A stretch of DNA of 9,379 nucleotides from Candidatus Woesearchaeota archaeon (GTDB taxonomy: Archaea; Nanobdellota; Nanobdellia; Woesearchaeales; WJKL01). The stretch is taken from contig JAHWIT010000030.1 of the NCBI GenBank assembly GCA_019322455.1, positions 1-9,379 on the forward strand, in the 5' to 3' direction. The position numbers were made by a program, and so were the translations under genes. The number at the start of each line of letters is the position of its first letter. The first letter of the stretch is position 1. The notes beneath the pieces were generated by a model that saw only the letters and a program-made list of their open reading frames with translations, did no database searches and was not told the origin of the DNA. Below, in pieces: positions 1 to 5,389 of this stretch.

Positions 1-327
1 GTGTTCACCCATTAAAAGGGTTCGTGAGCTGGGTTCAGAACGCTGTGAGGCAGTTTGTTTAATATCTACTGGAAATGTCTGATGTCTGAAAGGAAGGATC
101 CTCCAGTACGAGAGGAACGAGGGTTCGAGGCCTCTGGTCTACCGGATATCTGATAAGGTAAAACCGGGCAGCTACGCCTTAGAGGATAAGTGCTGAAAGC
201 ATCTAAGCACGAAACCTCCCTTGAAAAGAGACATCTTAGAACACAGATAAAAGATCTGTTTGATGGGATCGGTGCGTAAGTATAAAGCTTCGGCGATATA
301 TTCAGCATGCGATTTCCAATAGTTCAT
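1..327 (+). rRNA. 23S ribosomal RNA, 3' part (5' end outside window)
   Basis: This is the 3' portion of a large-subunit rRNA. The A-loop region (peptidyl transferase centre, helix 92) is recognisable near 29-54 as GAGCTGGGTTCAGAACG followed by TGAGGCAG. The universally conserved sarcin-ricin loop AGTACGAGAGGAAC lies at 105-118; it is the binding and GTPase-activating site for elongation factors. Another conserved block, GCTGAAAGCATCTAAGCACGAA, falls near 192-213. The 3' end was placed near 327 because the rRNA-like segment (TCGGTGCGTAAG, then CCAATAG) gives way to T-rich sequence; it is uncertain by about 10 bases. No 5S rRNA or tRNA follows on this side. A minus-strand reading frame over 66-308 is an artefact of the structured RNA. 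Confidence 0.96.
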
Positions 328-360
328 TCCTTACACTTTAATCTATGTGTGGTATTTTCA

Positions 361-379
361 TCTTTTTTCTTTTATTTTT
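361..379 (+). terminator. T-rich terminator after 23S rRNA
   Basis: A 19-base pyrimidine tract, almost all T with two C and one A, lies about 35 bases beyond the rRNA end and before the next promoter. Archaeal RNA polymerase stops at U-rich tracts without needing a hairpin, so this is the likely end of the rRNA transcript. The call rests on position and composition only. Confidence 0.5.
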
Positions 380-424
380 GATAAAAAATCAAATGAATTA
401 GCGAAAGCTATTTTCTTTCAAAAC

Positions 425-432
425 TTTATTAA
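425..432 (+). promoter_or_regulatory. TATA box of kae1
   Basis: TTTATTAA is centred about 29 bp before the ATG at 458. Archaeal transcription normally starts some 25 bp after the TATA centre, so the message would have almost no leader. This placement also supports choosing 458 over an earlier in-frame start at 347. Confidence 0.5.
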
Positions 433-457
433 AGAACTAGTTTTTACTCTGTTGATA

Positions 458-1444
458 ATGATATGTTTAGGAATTGAATCAACTGCTCATACATTTGGAG
501 TAGGAATTGTAAATGAGGAAGGTAAAGTGCTTGCTAATATTAAAGATAGTTATATAACAGAATCTGGCGGGATAATCCCTGCTGAAGCTGCTGATCATCA
601 TATAAAAGTATGTGATAAGGTTATTAATGAAGCGCTTGAAAAAGCTGGGCTTTCTATTAAAGATATTGATTTGATTGCATTTTCGCAAGCACCTGGTTTA
701 GGGCATACTTTAAGGATAGGGGCTTTTACTGCTAGGAATTTATCTTTGCTTAATAAAAAACCAATTATTGGTGTAAATCATTGTATTGCACATTTAACAA
801 TTGGAGAGATGTTAACTGGAGCTACTGATCCTGTATTGCTTTATGCTTCTGGTGCAAATACTCAAGTTATTGCTTATGAAGGAGGAAAATATAGGATATT
901 TGGGGAAACACTAGATATTGGTGTTGGAAATTTTTTAGATAGCTTTGCAAGACATATAAGATTAGGATTTCCAGGTGGGCCTAAAATTTATGAGCTTTCT
1001 TTGAAGAAAAAAAGATTTATTGAACTGCCTTATTCTGTCAAAGGAATGGATGTTAGTTTTGGTGGTTTATTAACAAATTTAAAACAAAAGGTTGATTCTG
1101 GGAAATTTACGCATGAAGATCTTGCTTATTCTGTTCAGGAAACAGTATTTGCAATGTTGTTAGAGGTTAGTGAAAGAGCAATGGCACATTGTGGAAAAAA
1201 GGAATTATTATTAGGAGGAGGAGTTGCTTGCAATATTAGATTACAAGAAATGGCTAAAAAGATGTGCAAAGATAGAGGTGCTAAGTGTTTTATTCCTACA
1301 AATGAATTTTTAGTTGATAATGGAGCAATGATTGCATGGCAAGGATTAATTGAGTATAAAGCTGGAAAAAGAATGAAGATTTATGAGACAGAGATTAAAC
1401 CTTATCAAAGAACAGATGAAGTTAAGGTAAATTGGAGAAAATAG
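458..1444 (+). CDS. kae1: Kae1: tRNA N6-threonylcarbamoyladenosine (t6A37) synthase catalytic subunit, KEOPS
   Basis: Kae1/TsaD/Qri7 proteins transfer the threonylcarbamoyl group from threonylcarbamoyl-AMP to A37 of ANN-decoding tRNAs. In archaea Kae1 works within the KEOPS complex with Bud32, Cgi121 and Pcc1. The 328-aa product is colinear with archaeal Kae1. It has an N-terminal MICLGIESTAHTFGVGI, metal ligands H108 and H112 in NHCIAH, FGETLDIGVGN at 148-158, KGMDVSF at 195-201, a glycine-rich GGGVACNIRL at 253-262, and D287 in DNGAMIAW. The ATG at 458 was chosen because it begins exactly at the family N-terminus and has a TATA box 29 bp upstream; the same frame stays open to 347, but that extension is not Kae1-like and overlaps the terminator. 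The usual SGGNTQ is SGANTQ here. No Bud32 domain is fused to the C-terminus. Converges with the zinc-ribbon gene. Confidence 0.95.
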   Translation: MICLGIESTAHTFGVGIVNEEGKVLANIKDSYITESGGIIPAEAADHHIKVCDKVINEALEKAGLSIKDIDLIAFSQAPGLGHTLRIGAFTARNLSLLNKKPIIGVNHCIAHLTIGEMLTGATDPVLLYASGANTQVIAYEGGKYRIFGETLDIGVGNFLDSFARHIRLGFPGGPKIYELSLKKKRFIELPYSVKGMDVSFGGLLTNLKQKVDSGKFTHEDLAYSVQETVFAMLLEVSERAMAHCGKKELLLGGGVACNIRLQEMAKKMCKDRGAKCFIPTNEFLVDNGAMIAWQGLIEYKAGKRMKIYETEIKPYQRTDEVKVNWRK

Positions 1445-1454
1445 AATTATCTAG

Positions 1455-1464
1455 AAAAATAAAA
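1455..1464 (-). terminator. T-tract terminator after the zinc-ribbon gene
   Basis: On the minus strand this reads TTTTATTTTT and starts 9 bases beyond the zinc-ribbon stop codon. Together with the tract at 1470-1481 it forms a compact bidirectional termination zone between two convergent genes. Confidence 0.4.
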
Positions 1465-1469
1465 TTATA

Positions 1470-1481
1470 TTTTTATTTTTT
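1470..1481 (+). terminator. T-tract terminator after kae1
   Basis: An eleven-T run broken by one A begins 26 bases after the kae1 stop. It fits the U-rich termination signal of archaea and overlaps the last codons of the convergent zinc-ribbon gene. Confidence 0.45.
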
Positions 1482-1643
1482 AAGTCCTGCTGCTTTTTCA
1501 AATTTTTCTTCTCCTTCTGGCGGGAGTGGCTCAAAGATTAAACCGCAGGCTTTACAAATTACTTGCTGTTTTCTTTCATTATGTACAATGTTGTCACTTC
1601 CACATTCTGGACATTCTTTTACTTCTTTTATGTTTTTAATCAT
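1473..1643 (-). CDS. Small stand-alone TFB-like zinc-ribbon protein
   Basis: This 56-aa protein consists of one zinc ribbon: C11-P-E-C14, fifteen residues, then C30-K-A-C33-G, followed by an acidic and Lys-rich tail. The spacing and wording (CPECGSDNIVHNE, then VICKACGLIFE) match the N-terminal ribbon of archaeal TFB/eukaryotic TFIIB, which contacts RNA polymerase. The cyclin repeats that make up the rest of TFB are absent, so this is not TFB itself. It is likely a zinc protein contacting nucleic acid or RNA polymerase; its actual role is unknown. The ATG at 1643 is the only ATG in frame. The gene lies 64 bp downstream of lonB on the same strand and could be co-transcribed; a weak TATA-like TTTTTAAA near 1670 offers an alternative promoter. 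Confidence 0.8.
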   Translation of the reverse strand: MIKNIKEVKECPECGSDNIVHNERKQQVICKACGLIFEPLPPEGEEKFEKAAGLKK

Positions 1644-1707
1644 ATCTCTAAATGAATGTATTTTGTTTAAAAAGTTTTCGTAAATGGGATATATAGAGTA
1701 TAATATA

Positions 1708-3579
1708 TTATTTATTCTTAGAGAATTTCTTTAAGATGTCTTTTTTTCTAGTCCAATCTAATGCATTTTTTAAGACTTCTGATATATGTTCTACTGGAAT
1801 AATGTTTATTTTTTTTAATTTTTCTTTAGATAATACAATATCATTTATGTTTGATTTTGGAACAATTACTTGTTTGATTCCTGCTTCAATTGCTGCTTCG
1901 ACTTTTGCTGAAACTCCTCCTATTGGGAGAACATCTCCTCTTACTGAGAGAGAACCAGTCATTGCTGTATCTTGTTTTATAGGCACTTTTTTTAATGCTG
2001 AAATGATTGCTGTTGCAACTGCTATTGATGCTGAATCTCCTTCAACTCCTTCGTATGTCTGCAGGAACTGAACATAGATATCATATTTTTCTTTTATGTC
2101 TTCTCCAAAATATTTTTTTATTATAGCTGAAACATTTTTAACTGCTTCTTTTGCGATATCTCCTAATTTTCCTGTTGCTATTATCTCTTTTTCTTTTCCT
2201 CCTGGAGTTACTTCTGCTTCTATTGGCAAGATTATTCCTGAGAAAACTTCTTCTCCTCCAATAACAGCTAAGCCATTAACTCTTCCTATTTTTTTTCCTT
2301 CTATAACTATAACTTCATATTCTTTTTTTAGCTCAATATATTTATCAGCTATTTGCTGTTCTAAAGATCTAGCTATTTTCTTTGATTCTAAGATATGCTC
2401 TTTTTTAACAAGTTTAGCATTTTTTTCAAGAGCTATATCTCCTGCAGCTCTTATTAATCCGCCTAATTCCCTTAATCTTAAGGTTAAATGCCCTTTCCTA
2501 TTTGCTCTTCTTCTTGCTTCTTCAATCATAGTTAATACAGCTTCTTTGCTGAAATGAGGTATTTTCTGATCTTTAACAACTTCTTGTGCAATAAACTTTG
2601 CAATCTTAAGCTGATTTTCTGGAGTATCAAGCATTGTTTCACGCATATGAACCTCATATCCATAACCTCTTATTCTTGATCTTAATGCAGGATGCATATG
2701 TTTTAGTGTTTCTACGTTTCCTGCTGCAATAAGAATGAAATTACATGGAACTGGCTCTGTTCTCACCATTGCGCCTGCTGATCTTTCTGACTGGCCTGTT
2801 ATTGCAAACTTTCCTTCTTGTAATGATGTTAAAAGCTCCTGCTGTGTTGCTGGCTGTAATGTTGCAATTTCGTCTATAAAAAGGACTCCTTTGTTTGTTT
2901 TGTGTATCATTCCTGCAACTACTCTTTCATGCGCTGGAGTGCCAAGACCTCCTGACTGAAATGGATCATGAAGAACATCTCCTAGCAAAGCTCCTGCGTG
3001 AGCTCCTGTTGCATCAAAGAAAGGGGCTTGTTTTTTATTATAGTTGTCTACTATTAACTTTGGCGCTTGTGCTTCTTTTGCTCCAAATATTCTTTTGTTG
3101 AAGTTTAGGAATATCATAAATGCTGCTAAGAAGAACATTCCTCCAATAAAGAACGCTGCAAACATTATATCTGATTTATAATAAGAACGAATCCACCAAG
3201 GCATTAACATTGCTAATATAGCAAGAATAAACACTATGAGATTTTGGCTTTTAAACATCTGCATTGATTGAATCTTTGAGCTTTTTACTAAATCTCTTCC
3301 TTTACCAGCCTGGATTGTTCTTATTAATGGCTGATTTTCATCATTAGGATTAGGAAACGAAACTATATCTACTAATTTTTCCTTTGGGAGAAGCTCTGCT
3401 AAAGCCAGTCCTAACATGCTTTTTCCTGTTCCAGGCTCTCCTATTAAAAGAACGTGACGTCTTTGCTTTGCTGCTTTTTTTATAACTTGAACTGCAGATT
3501 CCTGGCCAATAACTTGATTAATAATTTTTTTATCTACTTTAATTTCTTTTGTTGAATTAAAGTTTAATATGTTTTTCAT
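1708..3579 (-). CDS. lonB: Archaeal LonB: membrane-anchored ATP-dependent Lon protease
   Basis: LonB is the membrane-bound archaeal Lon, an ATP-driven Ser-Lys protease that degrades misfolded and regulatory proteins. The 623-aa product has the whole family architecture. The AAA+ domain has Walker A GEPGTGKS at 47-54. Two transmembrane helices (about 113-133 and 138-159) sit in the long insertion between Walker A and Walker B, the LonB hallmark. Walker B is LFIDEI at 233-238, a sensor-1-like FILIAAGN lies at 281-288, and arginines in LRSRIRG at 299-305 follow. The C-terminal protease domain has the catalytic serine S517 in EGDSAS and the catalytic lysine K559 in GGVSAKVEAA. Length is normal and nothing is missing. 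The ATG at 3579 has a TATA box 28 bp upstream, implying a leaderless message. The gene is divergent from the envelope cluster and precedes the zinc-ribbon gene. Confidence 0.97.
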   Translation of the reverse strand: MKNILNFNSTKEIKVDKKIINQVIGQESAVQVIKKAAKQRRHVLLIGEPGTGKSMLGLALAELLPKEKLVDIVSFPNPNDENQPLIRTIQAGKGRDLVKSSKIQSMQMFKSQNLIVFILAILAMLMPWWIRSYYKSDIMFAAFFIGGMFFLAAFMIFLNFNKRIFGAKEAQAPKLIVDNYNKKQAPFFDATGAHAGALLGDVLHDPFQSGGLGTPAHERVVAGMIHKTNKGVLFIDEIATLQPATQQELLTSLQEGKFAITGQSERSAGAMVRTEPVPCNFILIAAGNVETLKHMHPALRSRIRGYGYEVHMRETMLDTPENQLKIAKFIAQEVVKDQKIPHFSKEAVLTMIEEARRRANRKGHLTLRLRELGGLIRAAGDIALEKNAKLVKKEHILESKKIARSLEQQIADKYIELKKEYEVIVIEGKKIGRVNGLAVIGGEEVFSGIILPIEAEVTPGGKEKEIIATGKLGDIAKEAVKNVSAIIKKYFGEDIKEKYDIYVQFLQTYEGVEGDSASIAVATAIISALKKVPIKQDTAMTGSLSVRGDVLPIGGVSAKVEAAIEAGIKQVIVPKSNINDIVLSKEKLKKINIIPVEHISEVLKNALDWTRKKDILKKFSKNK

Positions 3580-3603
3580 TCAAAAAAAATTATGATATCC
3601 TAT

Positions 3604-3611
3604 TATATAAA
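3604..3611 (-). promoter_or_regulatory. TATA box of lonB
   Basis: On the minus strand this reads TTTATATA, centred about 28 bp before the lonB ATG. No Shine-Dalgarno sequence lies between it and the start, consistent with a leaderless transcript. Confidence 0.55.
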
Positions 3612-3623
3612 AATTACGATAGA

Positions 3624-3633
3624 TTTATAAATA
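3624..3633 (+). promoter_or_regulatory. TATA box of the envelope cluster
   Basis: TTTATAAATA is centred about 30 bp before the ATG of the 54-aa gene at 3659. It lies back to back with the lonB TATA box inside a 79-bp divergent intergenic region, only about 13 bp away, so the two promoters could compete or share regulation. Confidence 0.55.
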
Positions 3634-3658
3634 ATTAAGGTTTAATGGGTTTGATAAA

Positions 3659-3823
3659 ATGGTACATTTTATTTCAACAATGCTGGTATTAGGAGTATAT
3701 TTAATTTATGTTTGTTCATTTCATAATGTATTACCTAAACATCATAGTGTATTAAAAAAATCATTAATCAGCCATTCAGTATTGGCTGTTTTAATTTTTT
3801 TACTTTTGTTCATAAGCAAATAA
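3659..3823 (+). CDS. Small two-helix membrane protein (54 aa), unknown function
   Basis: This short open frame is supported by a start codon 30 bp after a good TATA box, a typical membrane-protein composition and a fit to the strand and spacing of the following genes. The product has a hydrophobic segment at about 3-20 (TMLVLGVYLIYV), a basic, His-rich loop (HNVLPKHHSVLKK) and a second hydrophobic segment at about 40-52 ending in SK. Such a hairpin would sit in the cytoplasmic membrane with a short positively charged loop, probably on the cytoplasmic side. I do not recognise a family. The stop is 31 bp before the next gene's ATG, so it probably heads the transcript for the lipoprotein at 3855. 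It could instead be a fortuitous leader frame, but the paired hydrophobic segments argue for a real protein. Confidence 0.6.
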   Translation: MVHFISTMLVLGVYLIYVCSFHNVLPKHHSVLKKSLISHSVLAVLIFLLLFISK

Positions 3824-3840
3824 AAGAGGAATTCTGATAC

Positions 3841-3846
3841 AGGAGG
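3841..3846 (+). promoter_or_regulatory. Shine-Dalgarno site of the first cupredoxin-like lipoprotein gene
   Basis: AGGAGG lies eight bases before the ATG at 3855. It is the strongest ribosome binding site at a start codon in the window and marks this gene as internal to a leadered or polycistronic message, unlike the leaderless-looking neighbours. Confidence 0.8.
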
Positions 3847-3854
3847 AATATAAA

Positions 3855-4433
3855 ATGAAATTGGATTACCTGAAAATTATAATTATGGTTTGTTTGCTAG
3901 TTTTAGTTAGTGGATGCGGCAAGGAAACAGATGATGAAAATGTTGTAGAGAATATTGATGGAGATGAATCTTCAGATTCAGCTGAAGAAAGTGAAGAATC
4001 AGATTCTACTGAAGAAAATAGTGATGTTGTAATAATAGAATATGATGAAGAAACTGGAACTAATGCTGATCTTGTTGCTGAATTGATGAAAGACTTAGTT
4101 GATGAAGATAATGCTGATGAGGAAGAAGAGGAGGAAGAAGTTGTTATTAGTGAAGATCAAGAGATTGTTATTGAGAATTTTAGAGGAGATCCTAAGGATA
4201 TTGTAGTTGAAAAAGGCATGACAGTAAAATTCACTAGTTTAATGCCTAATTTTAAACATGTTATACAGATTAGAAAGAAGAAAGCTGATAATACTTATGA
4301 AACACCAATAAATGTTGGAGTAATTTTAGAAGGAGAAACATGTGAATATATATTTGAGGAAGAAGGCACATATCAATGGCTTAGTAAAACTAATTATCCA
4401 GTTACTTCTGGAACAGTAACTGTTGTGGGTTGA
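3855..4433 (+). CDS. Lipoprotein with acidic linker and copper-ligand-poor cupredoxin-like domain
   Basis: The 192-aa product starts with a signal peptide (basic MKLDYLK, hydrophobic 8-18) and a lipobox LVSGC, so C21 is probably lipidated and the protein anchored outside the membrane. Residues 22-100 form a strongly acidic, Ser/Asp/Glu-rich linker. Residues 101-192 resemble a plastocyanin/EfeO-type cupredoxin: IVVEKGMTVKF, H135 in NFKHVIQI, then EYIFEEEGTYQW and a closing SGTVTV. In copper cupredoxins the last loop reads roughly C-x-x-H-P-x-M-x-G; here the corresponding stretch 177-186 has Ser, Asn and Thr, so two or more copper ligands are missing. The domain is therefore probably structural or binds something other than type 1 copper. 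Family assignment is by motif pattern, not by search. Likely co-transcribed with the 54-aa gene upstream. Confidence 0.78.
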   Translation: MKLDYLKIIIMVCLLVLVSGCGKETDDENVVENIDGDESSDSAEESEESDSTEENSDVVIIEYDEETGTNADLVAELMKDLVDEDNADEEEEEEEVVISEDQEIVIENFRGDPKDIVVEKGMTVKFTSLMPNFKHVIQIRKKKADNTYETPINVGVILEGETCEYIFEEEGTYQWLSKTNYPVTSGTVTVVG

Positions 4434-4454
4434 TTTTTTCTTTTATTTTTTTTT
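4434..4454 (+). terminator. T-tract directly after the first lipoprotein gene
   Basis: Twenty-one bases, nineteen of them T, begin at the base after the stop codon. They look like a U-rich archaeal terminator, yet the next gene starts only ten bases later with no visible TATA box of its own. Partial termination, lowering expression of the OB-fold gene, would fit. Confidence 0.5.
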
Positions 4455-4464
4455 GGGTGTTAAT

Positions 4465-4815
4465 TTGAAGGAAAAAACTTTATTTAAAATAGCTTTAATA
4501 TGCTCTTTTTTAGGATTAATTGGATTGTATTTTATTTCTGATAGTATTTCTATTGATAGGATTAAAATAAGTGATATAAGTGAGAGAGATCTAGGAAAAG
4601 AGATTAAGATAATTGGAAAGATTGAGAGAGTTACTAATAGTGATAAGGTTGTGTTTTTAGAGATTTCAGAAATGAAAACTGAAGAAATTTCTGTTATTTT
4701 GTTTAAAGATAGGGATGTTATGTTAAATGAAGGTAGTTATGTTGAGATTGAAGGAGAGATAGATGATTATAAAGGAAAAAGAGAAATAATTGCAAATAGT
4801 ATTAAGTTGATATAA
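4465..4815 (+). CDS. Membrane-anchored OB-fold protein, probably extracytoplasmic
   Basis: From the TTG at 4465 the product is 116 aa. It has a basic N-terminus (KEKTLFK), one hydrophobic helix at about 9-25, then an OB-fold domain at about 36-116 of the tRNA_anti/nucleic-acid-binding type. The expected strand pattern is visible: GKEIKIIGKIERV, VVFLEISE, ISVILF, then LNEGSYVEIEGEIDDYKGKREIIANSIKLI compressed to the C-terminus. A positive N-terminus followed by a single helix predicts that the OB domain faces outside. The TTG at 4465 was preferred because GGGTG sits a few bases upstream. Another TTG at 4423 would overlap the preceding gene and translate the T-tract as a run of Phe, which looks unnatural. 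OB folds bind nucleic acid, oligosaccharide or protein; the ligand here is unknown. Confidence 0.75.
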   Translation: MKEKTLFKIALICSFLGLIGLYFISDSISIDRIKISDISERDLGKEIKIIGKIERVTNSDKVVFLEISEMKTEEISVILFKDRDVMLNEGSYVEIEGEIDDYKGKREIIANSIKLI

Positions 4816-4821
4816 AACAAA

Positions 4822-4832
4822 AAATATATAAA
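4822..4832 (+). promoter_or_regulatory. TATA box of the second lipoprotein gene
   Basis: AAATATATAAA is centred about 29 bp before the ATG at 4856, just after the stop of the OB-fold gene. It suggests that the second lipoprotein and the permease can be transcribed separately from the first part of the cluster. An AAGGT at 4842-4846 could also serve as a weak ribosome binding site. Confidence 0.5.
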
Positions 4833-4855
4833 ACAAAAGATAAGGTAAGTTTTAT

Positions 4856-5338
4856 ATGAGATCAATAAGATATGTTGTAATTTGTTTCTTGATTGTTTTT
4901 ATTATTGGATGTGCTAAAGATGGGATAATTCCTTCTGAGGAATTGCCTGTTACAGAAGAGGTTTTAGAAGAAATGCCTGGGCCTGTTACAGAAGAGGTTT
5001 TAACTATTGTTGAAGTTGATTTAACATCTGATAAGGTTATGGTTCCTGATAGAATAATAATTAAAAAAGGAACTATGATAAGATGGAATAATAAGGATAA
5101 AAATTTCAATCATAATCTTTTAATTTATTCTGCTGATATTGAAAGGCCAAAACAAGAAGATATAATTGTAAAAAGTGGAAATATTGCTCCGTTGAATTGG
5201 TGGGATTATGTTTTTGAAGAATCTGGAAATTATATTGTAAAGGATATTTATTCTGGAACAATGAAAGGAGAAATAACTGCTGAGGTTATTGCAGATATTT
5301 CTGAAGCTGAGATTATTGGAAGAATTAATGTTGAGTAA
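4856..5338 (+). CDS. Second cupredoxin-like lipoprotein lacking copper ligands
   Basis: This 160-aa product has a signal peptide (MRSIR, hydrophobic 6-18) and lipobox FIIGC with C19 as the likely lipidated residue. A Pro/Glu-rich linker contains a duplicated PVTEEVL. The domain at about 50-146 follows a cupredoxin outline: KVMVPDRIIIKKGTMIRW, H86 in FNHNLLIY, WWDYVFEESGNY at 115-126, and GTMKGEITAEV at the end. The Cys-x-x-His loop is replaced: D130 and S133 occupy the expected Cys and His positions, while M136 is kept in its usual TMKG setting. A normal type 1 copper site is therefore unlikely. It is similar in design to the lipoprotein at 3855 but clearly diverged. About 14 residues follow the domain. 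The permease gene starts 51 bp downstream and is probably co-transcribed. Confidence 0.78.
   Translation: MRSIRYVVICFLIVFIIGCAKDGIIPSEELPVTEEVLEEMPGPVTEEVLTIVEVDLTSDKVMVPDRIIIKKGTMIRWNNKDKNFNHNLLIYSADIERPKQEDIIVKSGNIAPLNWWDYVFEESGNYIVKDIYSGTMKGEITAEVIADISEAEIIGRINVE
4945..5002 (+). repeat. 22-bp direct repeat in the lipoprotein linker
   Basis: GCCTGTTACAGAAGAGGTTTTA occurs exactly at 4945-4966 and again at 4981-5002, a 36-bp period (12 codons). It duplicates PVTEEVL in the linker between the lipid anchor and the cupredoxin domain. The exact match at DNA level points to a recent in-frame duplication that lengthens the linker. Confidence 0.9.
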
Positions 5339-5389
5339 ATAGATTTTGTTCTAAAATAAAGAGGTGATAGTTAGAGTGGAGATTGCCTC

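Noticed and set aside
66..308. Minus-strand 80-aa frame over the rRNA
   Set aside because: It lies entirely in conserved 23S rRNA, including the sarcin-ricin loop; there is no reason to expect a protein.
347..457. Longer N-terminus for Kae1 from the ATG at 347
   Set aside because: The added 37 residues are not found in Kae1 proteins, cover the T-rich terminator and the TATA box, and the ATG at 458 starts exactly at the family N-terminus.
1432..1683. Plus-strand 83-aa frame after kae1
   Set aside because: It is the reverse-strand shadow of the zinc-ribbon gene, whose CPEC and CKAC motifs on the minus strand are convincing.
1736..3101. Several plus-strand frames inside lonB
   Set aside because: They mirror the LonB coding sequence on the other strand and show no family motifs.
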